Source: Ooceraea biroi (taxonomy: Eukaryota > Arthropoda > Insecta > Hymenoptera > Formicidae). From it: DNA of 64,000 bases. Location of the stretch: positions 9,202,464 to 9,266,463 of the forward strand of contig NC_039511.1 of assembly GCF_003672135.1 (NCBI RefSeq). The letters run 5' to 3'. This document shows, piece by piece, positions 1 to 13,283 of this stretch (positions are counted from its first letter, which is position 1; every line of letters begins with the position of its first letter). A program made the translations under genes and the position numbers. The notes below the pieces were generated by a model that had not been told where the DNA came from, searched no databases, and saw only the letters and a list, made by a program, of their open reading frames with translations.

Positions 1-2480
1 TGGTGGTAGGCGCGTCCGTCGAACCGAGACTAATTCCACTTGCGCTCTCGGTACGGTCGCGCCGCAACGGAAGGCACCGTGTCTTCGGGTGCGCACGTTT
101 ATAAAGCGCGACGTGCATCCAAGTGCATCGTTGCAAGAGGCGGTGTCGCGTCCGGCCTGCAATGCGGCACGTTTGTTGCCGATAAACCTGCGTTCGATCC
201 AGTCGTAATTGCCGGCGATGACATCTTCCGGTTGCAGCACGCGCGCGACATACGCCGGCTCTCTTCAGATCCCCTCAACTCGTAGCTCCCTTGATGCTCT
301 CCCGTTACGGAATTTGCTGCTCATCGAGCAGACAATTATGATTTGTGACGGTTAGATGTGAGATTATTCGGAATGCAGAGCAATACATATCTTGCGATCC
401 GAAAAAGTCTATGTCGTACATTAGGTACAGGACTGCGATTCTTATGAAAAATTCTCGAATCTCGTGTCGGACGTTGTATTTGCGTGTCGATTTTATTGCG
501 AACGATTTTCCATGCGGAAAATAATTCATCGAAAGCGATACAGAGCTTCTTGCGAGGTTCAACGTCGCTCGTAAATCGCGTGATCGTGCTTCAAAGGGAT
601 AATTCATGATCAACGTGCCTGTTGACTCTTTTCCAGTGAGTTTATGCATTAGCGAACCCAAGCGTGAGCGTAAAGCGGCCGACACAGCCGCAGGTGATTC
701 GCGTCCAATCGGCTGGTAATGGTCGTCAACACCTTCCGGTTTGTCGGCGCGTGCACTATGAATCGACGGCGAGGAGTACCTGTCGAGGATGGTTTACGAG
801 GCGCGTCAAAAGTGGCAGCGCGAACGCACGGCACCACCGACAGCGTCGGCGGTGTCGGTGCGCGATGAGAGGCATGCCCAGCCGATTTTACTTTCACGCT
901 CGCGTGAAATTACGCTGAACGAAACTCACGGAGCAGCGAGCGATGCCTCTCGGCAACAACACAACGGACGGCGATGCGTTAAACGCGGCCGCGTCGCGTC
1001 ACGCCGATGCAAGGCGCGAGGATGCCTGCGTTCCAATTAATCCGCTAATTAATGCGTCGCGATTATCCCACGAGTGATTAACGCGAGCACGGACGTTATT
1101 GCGCTCGCGTACTCGTTTACGCTGATGCTAACCATCAGCCGACTAATAATAGTAACGATCGCTATCGTACTCCGCAACCGCAACGGGATCCCTTCTCACA
1201 TGCGGTTTCCAGCCACCCGATCGGCGGACTATTCATTGAATTGTGGATAGCAGCAAATTAATTGTTATTAGCATTCGCGTAGCAATATTGCCGACCGCTC
1301 GGTGCAGGCCGGGCCGTGGCGGCATCACGGGGTCAGGTCAGGTTCAGAGGCTAGTCTGCCTTGTCCGCGACTCGGAACAAGATGGTAACGATAACGATCG
1401 TAGGGAGGAACGGGGGGCGAGCTATTGCTTGCCGAGATAACAGCCGGTCGTGCGATAATTGCGGCAACATAGGAGTTTGGCTTAGAGAGGGTACGCGCGG
1501 CTAAGCCAAGGTGCACCCACGGGTCCGACACAGAGGCCGGGGTGCAGGCTGGTGGCAGAGGTTCCGTTACGGCCCGGAGGCTGCGTTCGTTCACCATTAC
1601 CGTGGAACGCGGAATATGATTACCTTCACCTGGGAACAGACTGCTTATAGCACAACCGACCGGTAAAGGAGACCGTGGGCGAAGTTCGTGTCGTGGATAC
1701 CGTGTCCCGGTTATGCTCGCCGTTCGCGTTGCGCTAATCAGATTGGAGCTAGCCGGATCGACCGACTTTCCGCGAGGAGATGCATCATCTCCGCCCGTCG
1801 CTCGCGCGAATCGGCTTGAGGGCTCGAATCTGCATACAGAGCGATTGAACGCAGTGTTTCAGCGTCATAGTCGTCTTCGTCGTCGTCGTCGTTGGCACGT
1901 GCAGCTAATTTGACCATACGTCTCGCATTTGCGCATTATGCAAATCCCGGTTCGATAACCGCCGGTATGCGTGCGTACGTACGTGCATTTGCGCGTAGTT
2001 GAAGTAGCGGGAACTGATTGCGCTATTGCGCAACGCGGACATGTCAATTTATAGGGGCGTAACGAAGCATCCTCCTCGCGATGGAGCTGTTTAATCTCGC
2101 GAGTGCTCGTTTGCCGCCGTGTCTCCCGAACGTCACTTAAAAATTCCGAAATTGATTCGTACGGTTGCAATATTGTTTTATTTACGAATGTCCCGTGCAA
2201 GTAATGGCACGATTAACAATTTATGACAACAAATGCACGGCGACTGAAAGCACGTACTTCCGGCAACGTGGTACTTGATTCGTGTGAGTATCGCGCGGGT
2301 AGGGGAATGAATAACGGACCTGTCCGCCTCTCGTAAAAGGGATATCCGATGCTCGAGCCGCCGACGTGCTGCTTCATCTTCTTTGAGGACTACGCGAGTT
2401 TCGACGACTAAAAACCCGATAATTGACAGCGCGAGTACTGGGCTCATCTCGAACGCTTTATTGGCATAACAGTATGTCGG
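1..2480. other. Unannotated mixed-GC unique sequence
   Basis: No gene is recognised. A plus-strand open stretch at 40-285 has a fairly balanced amino-acid make-up and many G-starting codons, but it begins at TTG rather than ATG, has no convincing splice sites, and resembles no family I know, so it is not called. 640-1060 is CpG-rich. A short imperfect CGT tract lies at 1870-1894. The rest appears unique. Confidence 0.5.
1870..1894. repeat. CGT/TCG trinucleotide tract
   Basis: Short imperfect run of TCG/CGT units with one TCT interruption. CGT-type triplet tracts recur at 16.86, 45.26, 48.22, 51.21 and 63.37 kb, so this is a common simple-repeat class in this DNA. Confidence 0.8.
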
Positions 2481-4494
2481 TCTGGCGTGCATTAATAATG
2501 CCTCCGTTGCGTCCTTGACAGCTATGGGAACAAACGTGTATCACCGTGTCTATTTGCTTGAGATAAGAAATTTTCCAATCAACGTGAAAGATTCACGTAC
2601 ATTTAAAAAATTCGATTTCTTTTTTTTTGGAGAATCATACGGAACGGAAGAACGCAAACGCTTCTCCTCTGACAAGTCTAATAGCCTAAGAGACAGAAAT
2701 GAAACTTTTGATTAATGCGAAGGACAGGTAACCATCGATAAAATCGACGAGCCAAGAGAATAAACGAGGCATCTTTGAGCGAGTGTAAAATTACATAGCC
2801 ACGTACAAAGAAAATCGTGAGAGACACGATCTGTACTTTGTTGCTGGTACTGTACGATGATCTCTGGTCTTTAGCGGGACACGCGGTGCAACAGTCGTAA
2901 TTTCAGTTCCGTTAATAGGAGAGGTGCTTTGAATGCCGGCGCGGAGGAAATTGGAAGAAGGATCGTGCGGAGGACGAATCCGCGTATCTGATGTCCGAAG
3001 CGGCAAATATTGGCAAGCGAGGGGAATATCTCACTCTGTGCAAGGCGTATTCCCTACTCCTTCGCGAACGTGACGCAGTTTCCGCTCAAAACGGGGTCGA
3101 AGAGTTCGCGAGATCATGGCAGGCGGGGGACGCGCGTCAACAGCGAGTGAGGGCAATCGGAGCGATAGGCGCAGAACGATGAAGCGATGAAGTCCCGTGA
3201 TCTTGCTACCATTAGTGGCGTCTCCATCAGCTTTCGCGTTATTTCTGACCCTGAGAACTCTTCCATAATTATAGTGACAATTATAGTAGGAACATTGCTG
3301 CGTCTTCCCCGTTTTACCTCTCTGGTCTTCCTGTCTCTTTCCAACTCGCGCGTAAGTATTATATCGTGCGGTCGCACGCCGAGTTTGGCGCATGAGGGAA
3401 CCCACGTGGCCCTGTCCCTGAAGAGGTGACTTCCGCGTGCCAGGTAAACCGAACAGTCCCCAAGTGTGGCCGCCGGCAAGACAGGTTGACGGCGAAAACC
3501 TTGTTACGCGATCATCAGCGAGCAATCTCTCCTGCTCGAAAATGACCATCGCTGTTTGGAGAGTTTGGAGAACTTTACTCGACGCGAGAAATGACTCCAG
3601 TGGGCCCGCTAATCATCTTCTGTCCTGTCTATGAGCTCCATCGATGTATGCGTGATTACATGCGTTCCCACCGGGATATCTGGGGTATCTGCGAGGGATC
3701 ACGTGTCCTTGGTGATTACACGGTGGTCATCGGTACGAAATTCACAGAGAGGCTGCGCGAAACGGTCATTATCGCAGGTATGTTCGGCGCGGGGTCTCGC
3801 GACGCACAGGGAACGTCGAATGCTCGCGGTCGTGTTTGGAGTTACCCGAGGCGGTTATATTGCGAGTTAAGGGACTATCGGGTATTCATTACGCCTAATG
3901 ACCTCTCCCAGACGCGCACGGCTCGGCGCGGCGCGGCGCAGCGAGTGCTTTTGGGCACGAACGGTGGAACGTGAGGCGGCGGCACGAGGAGAGAAGGCAC
4001 TCTCGGAACAACGGGGTTCGATTACTCAGGGCCTCGGCGTTCACACGAGGGTGCTCTCGAGCAACAGGTCAGCAACACGTACACGGGCCTCTATTTATAG
4101 ACCTACCTGAGCTAGAATTACGCGCTGTGCAGGATAAACCACCCGGACTCCTCGTGTTTTCCCCCTCGTGCTTCGACGGCGCAACCCTCGCCCATATTAG
4201 GCCCGTTCGCATCGCGGTGGATCGCGTTTTACCTGACTGCCGATCTTCGGGAATTTCACACAGGCGTCGAATCGCGCGGCGTCCTTTGCCTGCGCTGTGT
4301 TTTCTGCGAATACAGCGAGGCGTTCGTCGTAAACCCCGTTCCCTGCCGCGGAACTTTCCTTTCCGTTCGCCAGCTTCGTGACAAATCCTCTTCGTGAGCC
4401 ATACATTCGTTTATCGCGTTACCGAACATCTCGGCTTCGGATCTGATTTGATCGACCGCTAAAGTTCGACGCAATGAAAGAGGTACTTGACCTG

Positions 4495-4673
4495 AGCAAT
4501 TTTTTCGAAATAATTTCGGAACGAGCGGCATAATAGAAATGTGAAAGGATTAAATCCTCTTCGTTTGCGCCAGAACATCCAGAACAGTTAAAAATAATGT
4601 CAATATGTGGATTAATCTGGTTACGTAATGGTTTGTATTTCTCCAATTTTTTCGGTGTTAGCCGTTCAACCAT
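4495..4673 (-). CDS. Low-confidence candidate first exon, product unknown
   Basis: On the minus strand an ATG at 4673 opens a frame of about 60 codons whose translation starts MVERLTPKKLEKYKPLRN and continues with acidic, aromatic and Cys residues. This is unlike the Arg/Ser-rich translations common elsewhere in the window. Around 4494 the frame crosses a possible splice donor, CTCAG|GTCAAGT, and beyond it the translation turns Ser/Arg-rich. Codon-position bias is weak: G is not clearly enriched in first positions. No domain or family is recognised. It could be a short first exon, a remnant of a mobile element, or a chance open frame, and chance remains more likely than not. Confidence 0.15.
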
Positions 4674-4760
4674 GAGAAACTCGAGAATCTATCGCGGTAC
4701 AGGGAAAAGCGTGAGGTACTCTCATCCACCCCAGTCGCGATTGAAACGTCCCCTCGCTGT

Positions 4761-4798
4761 CGATCGGACGATCGATCGAACGATCGTTCCCTCGATCG
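4761..4798. repeat. CGAT-rich palindromic cluster
   Basis: Overlapping CGATCG, GATCGATC and ACGATCGT words occupy about 40 bases. The cluster is self-complementary over several short segments. A similar short (GATC)n run lies at 61808-61824. Confidence 0.7.
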
Positions 4799-4846
4799 CT
4801 AGTTCGCTCGGCAGCACATAATAACGCGTATTACCGCAAGATGCGG

Positions 4847-4856
4847 CCCCCCCCCC
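4847..4856. repeat. C10 homopolymer
   Basis: Ten consecutive C residues. Such a run is unusual here and its length may be unreliable in an assembly. Confidence 0.85.
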
Positions 4857-5090
4857 GTTCCATCGATATCGTAATACCTCACAGAAAGACCCATCTTCCT
4901 CGCCCACAGCCTCGTGAGATAGGTATCTCCCACGTTTTTCCGTTCCTCTTTTCCTTCTTTTTTGCTGTTTCTCTCTTTATTCCACCCAACGCGCAGCGAA
5001 TAGATGCGCGTGCTTTCCCATCGATGAGAGAGATCTCGCGTTCACTCGATGCATCTTCGCGCCTTTCAGAAACGCCTTTCATGAATTAAT

Positions 5091-7320
5091 TTATATAAAT
5101 TTGTATAATTAGTATTTTTTAGATAAATGAGGTTTTCAGACTGATTTGCATATGACAGTAATTATATAATAGTATTACCTCCTCGAGCGGAGCGTTATTC
5201 GTGATCAGCTTTAGCAGATTGCATCGCGAGTTATGATCAGATTAGCAGCGGAGCGAGACATATCGCTCGGTCATAAAATTCCGCTAATGACTGCTGATCT
5301 TAGTAAAGCATGCTAAATATATGCAATCGAAGCGCATCGCCCGTTCCAAGCAAACGGGCTTTAAACATGCTCCTCTTCGAACGTCGTGGAATATTGCGTA
5401 GTTTTATATTTACTCGCCAGCGCGCAACGCGTACGCCCTAAGCTCTCGTCACCGTGCAATTAACTAGGCATTATTACCGGGCGTATAACGCGGCTGCGAG
5501 CTACTTGCAATTCTTTGCGTTCGTCCGAGCCGTCCATGCACGCGCGTGTATCTTCCACGTACATCGACAAAAAAAAGAAAAAAAAAATATTGAAGGCGTA
5601 ATCTCATTTTCCTCGCTCACGCGTCCGTCATGCTTCCAAGCCGCTCGGCTGGCACGAGACCGTCGTATTCGCACGATTCTCTGTTTTCCCTTCATTCTGA
5701 AAGAATGCACGCGAGCTTAAACAGCTTCCGTTTCCTCTCGCTTCATCCTGACTTTTTCGCGGTGTTTAAACTCACGTTTCAAGGTTCTCCATCTTCGTTT
5801 CATCACGCTTTGACAATTTCCGGCTTGGACATTTTCAACGTGACTTTTTATCCCGTTAAAGAATTTTATATTTATATTTATTAAAATTGGTGTTTAATTT
5901 ACAGCGGCTGGCGACGATCTGTCTCTCTGCTTTTCAACTGTTGACGAATGACTGTATGATTACTGCTGTCGCTGTTGTCACTGATGCTGCTTCCTCTTTC
6001 ATGCTGATAGTCTTTTCCTGTTCGTTGCGGCATTTGCTCACAAACGGGCTTTTTGAGAGCAAATTCACGAGAGAAGGTAAGTTTCCAGCGAGAAATGCCA
6101 TGCTCGTGTAAACACGAGGAAGGCCTCGGGAATGCAACGACTTCTTCACGGATAATCCATAAGTGGCTGTTTTGTCGGGCACGTAGCGCCCAGTCTTGCA
6201 CCGCATTTTCGTTACACGTGTGCTTCGTTGCTAAATGCTGTTTCCGCGAAGGTAGTTACGCGGCATTTAAGATATCGCCGAAGTCGTTGCACTCCGCATT
6301 TATATCGTATTTTATAGACTTATATTTTATAGACTATATTATATAGGAATTCTGTTAGACCGCTTTCATGAAAATACATTCTCGCGATTAGGAATATAAG
6401 TAGAAAAAAAGAGTTCGTCTTCCTGCACTGTACGAATAAAATACGTATAAATATAATGCACCACGATTAGCCGCCCGTAAGTATAAATTATTAATCTCGT
6501 CGAGGTATTTACGTCGATTAAGAGTGCGTTAACCATGGTTCACCGCGCGGAGAAGTCCGCGCGAGATTGAAAACTCGTATGTGCGCGCGGCTAAATTATA
6601 ACCGCGCCAGTAATCGTTAATCGAGGATCAATCGCTGAGCGGAATGGTGTCGCCATCACATTTATTGGCAGGAAGATCGTCGCGAGTAATCACAAAGTTT
6701 AGGGCGCGCTCGATCGCGCCCGCTCGCATCAGATCGCGTAATAACAGGAAGACACGCCACGATCACGGTAATTAAAACACGGCACGTTATAATCTTCAGC
6801 CCATTAGAGTCCATCAATTACCGCGCGCGCCCTTCCCTCAACGCAAGCAGCGCCCTTCAGCAAGATGCTCGTCCGCACGGTGCATAATTCAGGTTGATGC
6901 TCTCGCGATAATAGCCGTCGGGCTGGAACAGCGCACTGATAGATTCCTGGAAATGGACGTGATTTAATGGACCAGTCGAAAATTCCAGCGCTGCATCTCG
7001 ATTAGGATTTTTCGCCATCTCCGGCCGAATGGAGCGCTTCGTTCACGGTGATCCTTTTGCGCGCGCACGATCGTGAGCAAAATTTCAACGAGCGCGGCGT
7101 CGCGTCGCCGTCGCGTCGATGAATATGTATAACGCGTATCTCGTAATTACGAAGAACAATATCTTCGATCTGAGATTCCGATCGTTCAGCAACGGTATCC
7201 GCTTAATTATCGTACGAACGCACAATAGTTGGCGGCTGTTTAATCAAACGTACGTATTGTATAATATCGCCAACGGAAACCAGCACATCCTGTTAACAGT
7301 AATCCCCGAATGAAATTCAA
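5091..7320. other. AT-richer unannotated sequence
   Basis: 5091-5440 and 5860-6500 are AT-rich with several ATTA/TAAT words. An A-rich run sits at 5569-5587. A perfect 8-bp inverted repeat with a GAAG loop (CGCGCGGA...TCCGCGCG) lies at 6544-6563. 6600-7110 is GC-richer. An ATG-started frame at 7119-7313 has little codon-position bias and is not called. No gene is recognised. Confidence 0.5.
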
Positions 7321-10300
7321 TTAATCCTACGTTTGTACTGTTTTTACGACCGCATTGGTATCAAGCGGCATCTCGATACCGATACATTGATGCGAGTGAT
7401 GCATTATGTAGCTACGGTAAAGAATCGCTTCTTAAAACCAGACAGTGGAACAATGGCTCTGGGTACATCTGACACCGATCAGGGGAGGCGTGGTAGCTCG
7501 ATGAACAGCGTTAATATCGCACAACCGATGACTCGCGAGCCTAGAGCACGGAGGAGCAAATTGATACTCTTTCTTATCCCCGCTCTTATTTCTCTTGCGA
7601 GTGCTGCACGACGAGTGCTGAATGCTCCGCGCATATAAAGGGAAGCGTAATTCCGCGAGATGCTGCGTGCCCGCTATCTCTCCGTTCTGTTAATCGTTCT
7701 CCGATTTCCTTCGAGAGATGACGGCGAGCATCATTTACGAGCCTAATCGAACGGCCGCGCGGATGTTCAGGTTAATGCTTGATTATTCCCGCGCCTGAGC
7801 TCTCGCCGAAGAGAGGTATCGCTCTTCCTTCCTCCGTCGTGCGCGTTTTCGCTAAGAGCCGGTTCGCCCGCTATCCACCGCCGCCGCCATATTATTGGTT
7901 GCCATAGCTTTAGCCACAATCTCAAGGAGCGGCGGAAATCGCCCGTTATGAGGAGCACCGGTGATTAATTATTATGCAAACTAGCGGTACCGACATTCCC
8001 CCGTCCTTTGGCTTATCCAGGCAGGAGCTGCTGACGTTACCGCCGCCACCACCGCCGCTCGGTATTCCAACGCATCACGGTGAACTGTTCTACTGGAGCT
8101 TTCATCGGCCGGTCGTGCAACGCTACCATCAATCCATCGCGTGACGATAGCCTCTGTGGTTAGGCGTCATTTCGCACCTATCAAATGAGAAGCCGCGGCG
8201 CGAGTGGCAGGTCCGCCGGCCTGATCGCTAGTCGCTCCAAATAGCATACAGTATGGCAAAATAGTACGATAATTATCCCGGGTGGAAAATAAGATGTATT
8301 AGGTATATGTAAATAGGTTGTCTGGCACCGCTATCGATGGAATTTGCCGTCGTCATTCTTCTAGATTAGACGCGGACGCGGTGCGGACGCGCGATCAGAC
8401 GTATACGGAAGGGAACGAGCTTTATAAGCTTTATAAGCGCTCTAACGTTTACGATAGCTTATAAATACCTGGCGTAGTAGAAAATAGATTCTTCCCGGAC
8501 GTTACGTTGTACAGTTTAATCGTGGCATTATACAGCTCGCGCGCACTCCGCGGAATGACAAACCCGCACGATCGCTCATACGTCCGGGTATGCCGGGCAA
8601 ACCCTCCTCGACGATTTCGGAATGCCGGATTGAACGCGCGGCGCGGATTAGCCCGTGGCAATCTCGGGGATATTTTAACGTCCCGTCGAATCGCGGCGAG
8701 GTGAGCAGTGGGAGGATCGACGAGAAGAAATATCGGGGAACACGAAGCGCGAACGGCCGCGAGTAAGTAATCGCAAATATTTGCCGACACGGCTCGCGCC
8801 GGCTCCGGGATCGAATGCGGAAACTGTCGGTCGCGCGCATACCTGGCTGATTAATGCGGCAAATAATTGCCAAATATAATGAGCCGCCGTGGCATAAACA
8901 TGTCTCACTCGTACGGTGCGATAATTATCAAGCAGATGTCGATGACGTTGCGTTCGGCGAGGCGCACGGCCACCATAGGCCGCGTCCCATAATTCCTCGA
9001 GGAACGGCAAAAGCGGCTCGCGCACCGGACGCGCCTATGGTTATTACCGCGATAATTTTCCCGGCGAGCAAACTCACGGGATCCCATCGCTGCTTAATCC
9101 TACGTCGCATCGGCCTATTATCCGGCGTATTCCACGCTTGCTCGTGATTAATGTTCTCAAGGAGATCTGAAAACCCCGGTTACGTCTCGCACTGAGTCCC
9201 GCCCCGCACGTCACCATCGCAGTCAGCTTTTTAAAGTATACGAGCGAGCTTATTCCGGCTACTTCCCTTAAACACAGCCTGTAACCCGGCACGTTGGTTA
9301 CGCCCAGCAAAAGCGCGGAATCACATGCAAATACGGCGCGGTGCATCGCGTGTACGCAGGTTCTACGGTAATTACAATAATAATGGTAGTCATAACAGCG
9401 TGTCTTCTTATGCACGACGGCCGGACGACGGCGAGCGGGTCGCCGCGCGTGGGAGCAGGAGTCTCTCCCTCATCCCTCGATGTGCCTGTGTACACATCGG
9501 GAAACTCTCCAAGTTGGTGTTCATCGCTGGCGCAAGGCGCTGTTTGCCTTGCGTTTACACGGAATCCCTGAAACAGTCGAGTTTGCTTTGGGTGCGGCGC
9601 GGCGCGGCGCGAGGCGACGCCGGCAGCGAGGAGCGCTGCACACTGTACTGAAGGCCGGAAAAGCGAGTCCTTTAACAAGTCGACAGGGCGACAGAGGGGA
9701 GAGAGTGCCATGCCACTTAGCGAGGAATCGACGTTGGACAAACACCAATGTGCCATGGGAAAGTTTTTTGGATTTCGGCACCGCACAGTGGAAGCATTCT
9801 GCGCCGCCGCCAGCGGACGCGTCTTCCTTATCCTACTTCCGATTGCGGATGCGGGTACTGACGGAGCTTGGCGGGCAGCAGCGGAAAACGTTGTAAATCA
9901 CGGATTTGTCGAGCACTACCTTCACGGTGAACGATTCGGACGATCCCGCAGATGACCGCAACGTGCAGATTTCCGCGTAATGTCGGGGTGAAGGAACCGT
10001 AATGACAGTATGGCGCGAGGGCAACAGGCGAGTTTGAAGAAACGGTGCCTTCGTGTCCCCTGCCAGGAAGAGACACGCGCACCTGTGCCCGCCTGAGCTT
10101 TACCGAAGTACCACGCTACCTCGATGGCCTTTGCGAGTTACGACGGTCCGTTTTCTTGTACGAGGTTTCCAGATCGACGCGACACGTCCCGATTAGGAAA
10201 CCAGTAACAAGGAAGTGCAGAATGATCGCTGGAAGATTCCCAGCTTCTTGGAAGTGTCCGCGAGTATGTGCGAAAGTTGGAGAATGCGTCGCGACTTTTA
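7321..10300. other. GC-rich unannotated sequence
   Basis: No gene is recognised. Open frames on both strands through 8450-9900 overlap each other and are Arg/Ser-rich, as expected from CpG-rich noncoding DNA. Small structures are a doubled CTTTATAAG unit at 8420-8439 and a GCGGC run at 9594-9611. The rest appears unique. Confidence 0.5.
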
Positions 10301-10416
10301 TTATTAGCTGACATAATGAAAAATTGAACTCCCAATTTAAAAAAATTAATTTAATCTTTACTATAAAATAAATTAAATCTATTTCACGAGGAAACATATA
10401 TAATCGACAAACATAA

Positions 10417-10450
10417 TTTTACAGTGGTGTTTCATGAAAACACTGTAAAA
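10417..10450. repeat. Short imperfect inverted repeat
   Basis: TTTTACAGTGGTGTTT is followed by a 4-base spacer CATG and then AAAACACTGTAAAA, giving arms of about 14 bp with one unpaired base. It is AT-rich and could be a small foldback remnant or chance. Confidence 0.6.
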
Positions 10451-10710
10451 GCAGAGAAAAAATTCAAAAGTACGATTATGGAAATTAAAATAATAAAGAA
10501 ACAAACTTTGGAAATAACACGTTCTTCGAAAACCAAACTCTTGAGCACGTTTGAAGCACGCTCAAAGATGCAGCTGCGAACACAGCCTTGAGTCGAAAGC
10601 TGTCGAAGTGATGAAGAGCATGAGCATCATGTTTAGCTCGTGCTCGAGCCATACAACGAGAGATCATTGTAGCCTGCGCCCGATGCGGGAGGGGGGGAAC
10701 ACCTTCTCCG

Positions 10711-10719
10711 TATAAATAG
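10711..10719 (+). promoter_or_regulatory. TATA-like box (TATAAATAG)
   Basis: TATAAATAG sits in a GC-rich context after a G-rich stretch, which makes it stand out. No matching initiator (TCAGT-type) is found 25-35 bases downstream, and no coding exon follows, so this is a motif match only. Confidence 0.15.
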
Positions 10720-13260
10720 TGCAGTGAGAAGACTGCTAGCTGTGCACCCGCTGGCACGCCGAATAAAGATCACCTCCTTGTCCGGGCGACAAGGCGCACA
10801 GGAAATAATGTAACGATGGCGAGCCGGATGCGAGGCCGCGCCGGACCACGAAGGGGCAGTAGCCACCCAGCGCAGTTGGATTGTCTTACCCGGTGTAGAC
10901 GCGAGATACAATCGTCGGCAACTTCTGGCCAGCCCCTTGCGGGCCTTCAAGGCCTTCGAGACTGCCGGGACGACGATAATCGCCGGTGGGACACCCACGA
11001 AACGACACGTCGTTAAATCGCGGCGAAGAGAGGCAGCCACGGCCGCCACTTCGTGACGAAGTGAGTTTATCCTGAACAATCCGTGCCCTATTGGCGTGTC
11101 TCGCCACCGTCGCCTATGCTAATAACGAGAAAATAAAGTTCACGCGCACTCGTAAAAATGTCGAAGAGGAGTGCGCCTGACGTTGACCAAGAGGATATCC
11201 CGGGTAATCTAACGGTCATTCCGGGAATCGTATCCACGCGATTGCCGATATCTCGGAAGATCGGACGGAATTAGTATCGCAGCGATCGCTAAGTACATCC
11301 TCAATCATCCTCAATTATGATAGGAGATCATCGAGAGATGCATCTGCGATCGGTGAGTGCGTGTCCGCGATTGTAAACGATACGACTATTATAAAGTTCC
11401 TATATCTCTATCTCTATGGCGCTCTGCGGCGCTCATCAGGATCAGAATGATACGATTTGACATACCGGTGCCGACCGTCACGTCTCCTTCCGCACCCGGA
11501 AGGGAGCCTCTATTGCCGCAGCTTTCCACTTCGATATCTTTCCGAGCTGATACGCCGCGGAAACCCCGCCGTGTGCCAATCAGCGTTGCGCGCTCCACCA
11601 CCATCAGCTGAATACGGCCGACTACCGAGGAAAGACTAGAAAATGTAGCGAGACGATACGAAATGAAAGAAAACGAGCAAGAGGGAACGAGCGTGTGAGC
11701 GAGAAGCCGGTGGACGAGAAGGAAACGAAGGCGAACGGGAGAGGAAGGCGCGCAGCTACTCTTCATACGTTCATTCGCGATAGAGCGGCCGAGGAGGAGC
11801 TGCGCAGTCTGTTACTATCTTATTACAAGGCTCCGTAAATGGTCTTCATCAAGGTGAGGCCGTGTTCCACTAGGCCGGCGTTTCCTCCCGTCGCTCCCTC
11901 CCCTGCCCACCCTGCGCTTCCTACCCATCCTTGCCCTCTTTCCTACGTCCTCTTTTTCGTTTTCCTCTTCGCTGTTCCTTCGGCGTTCGCTACCTCGGAG
12001 GAGTCAGCGAAACCAGCGCGGCGCGGAGGAACCGTGGATGCTCGCCCACGAGAGGTCTGGGAAGGTGGTTCGACGTTATTAATCTCGAAATGGCCGTCAC
12101 GCGCTGCGACGGTCGTGGCTGTGCCGGGCGCGGAGGATAGATAGATCGAGGGTACCAGCGCCGTGACTTCCAGAGTTCATTCTTCACGGTCGGGCGACTT
12201 TCGTCTATATACCACTGCTGGACGATTAACGATTGCGCTCGTTAAGCGACAGTTTCTTCTTCTCCAGGAATGAGCAACCGGTCTGAGAAGCTAGAGGAAG
12301 TGTCGTCGGCACCGGCGAGACCATCCCCTTTCGTTGAAGACGAATGATTCCGGCCTCGATGAGTATCATTATCGTGAGTGTGTATGAGAACGTCGCGGCA
12401 TCTTCGTGGAATCACGGACGCACGTCAATGATGATCGGCAAAAGGAAGAAAGTTGCTCGATGATAATATCTCAAGCATCAGTTTTGCGAATTGAATTTGA
12501 AGTTCCTCTTCCAGATTCGCCAGGAGAAATTTATTTGTCGTATCTTTGCGAATTTCGATATTTCAAGTTAGCATTTCTTTTTTAATCACATAACAAATTG
12601 CATTCCATCATTGATTTATATTTTTTGCAATTCGACTTACGAAAAATCCTCCCATTTTTCGATTCATAAAGACGAGTCGTTACGGAAGAAACTGGAACGT
12701 GACCACACAAGCGCGTTACGTCATTTTCAATTAGTCCGCACTCCGGAATATCTCTTTCATTTACGTCGGCAGGGATAATCGTGCGAATATTCCGGTAACA
12801 ATCGTAGGAAGTTGCGGATAGGCGAGGACCACGGGCGTTTAGGAGCGACGGTGCCCCGCGGGGATTTCCCGTGCGTCACGCTCTATTTTCCGGTCTATAT
12901 TACGGATCGACACGAATCTGCCACTCGTGTTTCCTTTTTCCGCCTTCCTTCCAGATGCCCGCGTGGAACGCAGCGTCCGTCGGCCGCGTCGCGCCGATCA
13001 TGCCATGAAGCTGGCGAATTAGCCGGCTAATTACCACTGCCGCACGACAGTAACAAAGAACGGCGAACGCGGCGGGAGCGCGGCCAAGTGCGCCGGGACA
13101 GAAAATTTACCGTTACCGTACAAGAACCCGATTACCAATGGAGATTAATTCTCGATCGGGCAGACTCCAACCACTCCTCCTCGCCCAGGTACGGTCGTGA
13201 GAGAGTAATCGCGCGCGATATGAACGGACACACCGGTATACACAGGCAACCTGCCAGCAA

Positions 13261-13283
13261 GCTGCTGCTGTTGCTGCTGTTGT
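13261..13283. repeat. CTG/TTG trinucleotide run
   Basis: Imperfect run of CTG and TTG triplets over about 23 bases. Confidence 0.75.

Larger units (their letters stand above)
2481..5090. other. Unannotated sequence with weak open frames
   Basis: No gene is recognised. Two weak coding hints are described in the findings: a plus-strand open frame from 3591 that reaches a consensus-like splice donor (CAG|GTATGT, 3775-3783), and an ATG-started minus-strand frame at 4673-4495. The block also contains a (GCGGC)-type run at 3921-3943, a C10 homopolymer and a CGAT cluster. TATTTATA at 4092-4099 is a TATA-like box if read on the minus strand. Confidence 0.45.

Noticed and set aside
9298..9786. Overlapping frames on both strands around 9.3-9.9 kb as a gene
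   Set aside because: Four mutually overlapping frames, all Arg/Cys/Ala-rich, with no periodic codon bias or motif.
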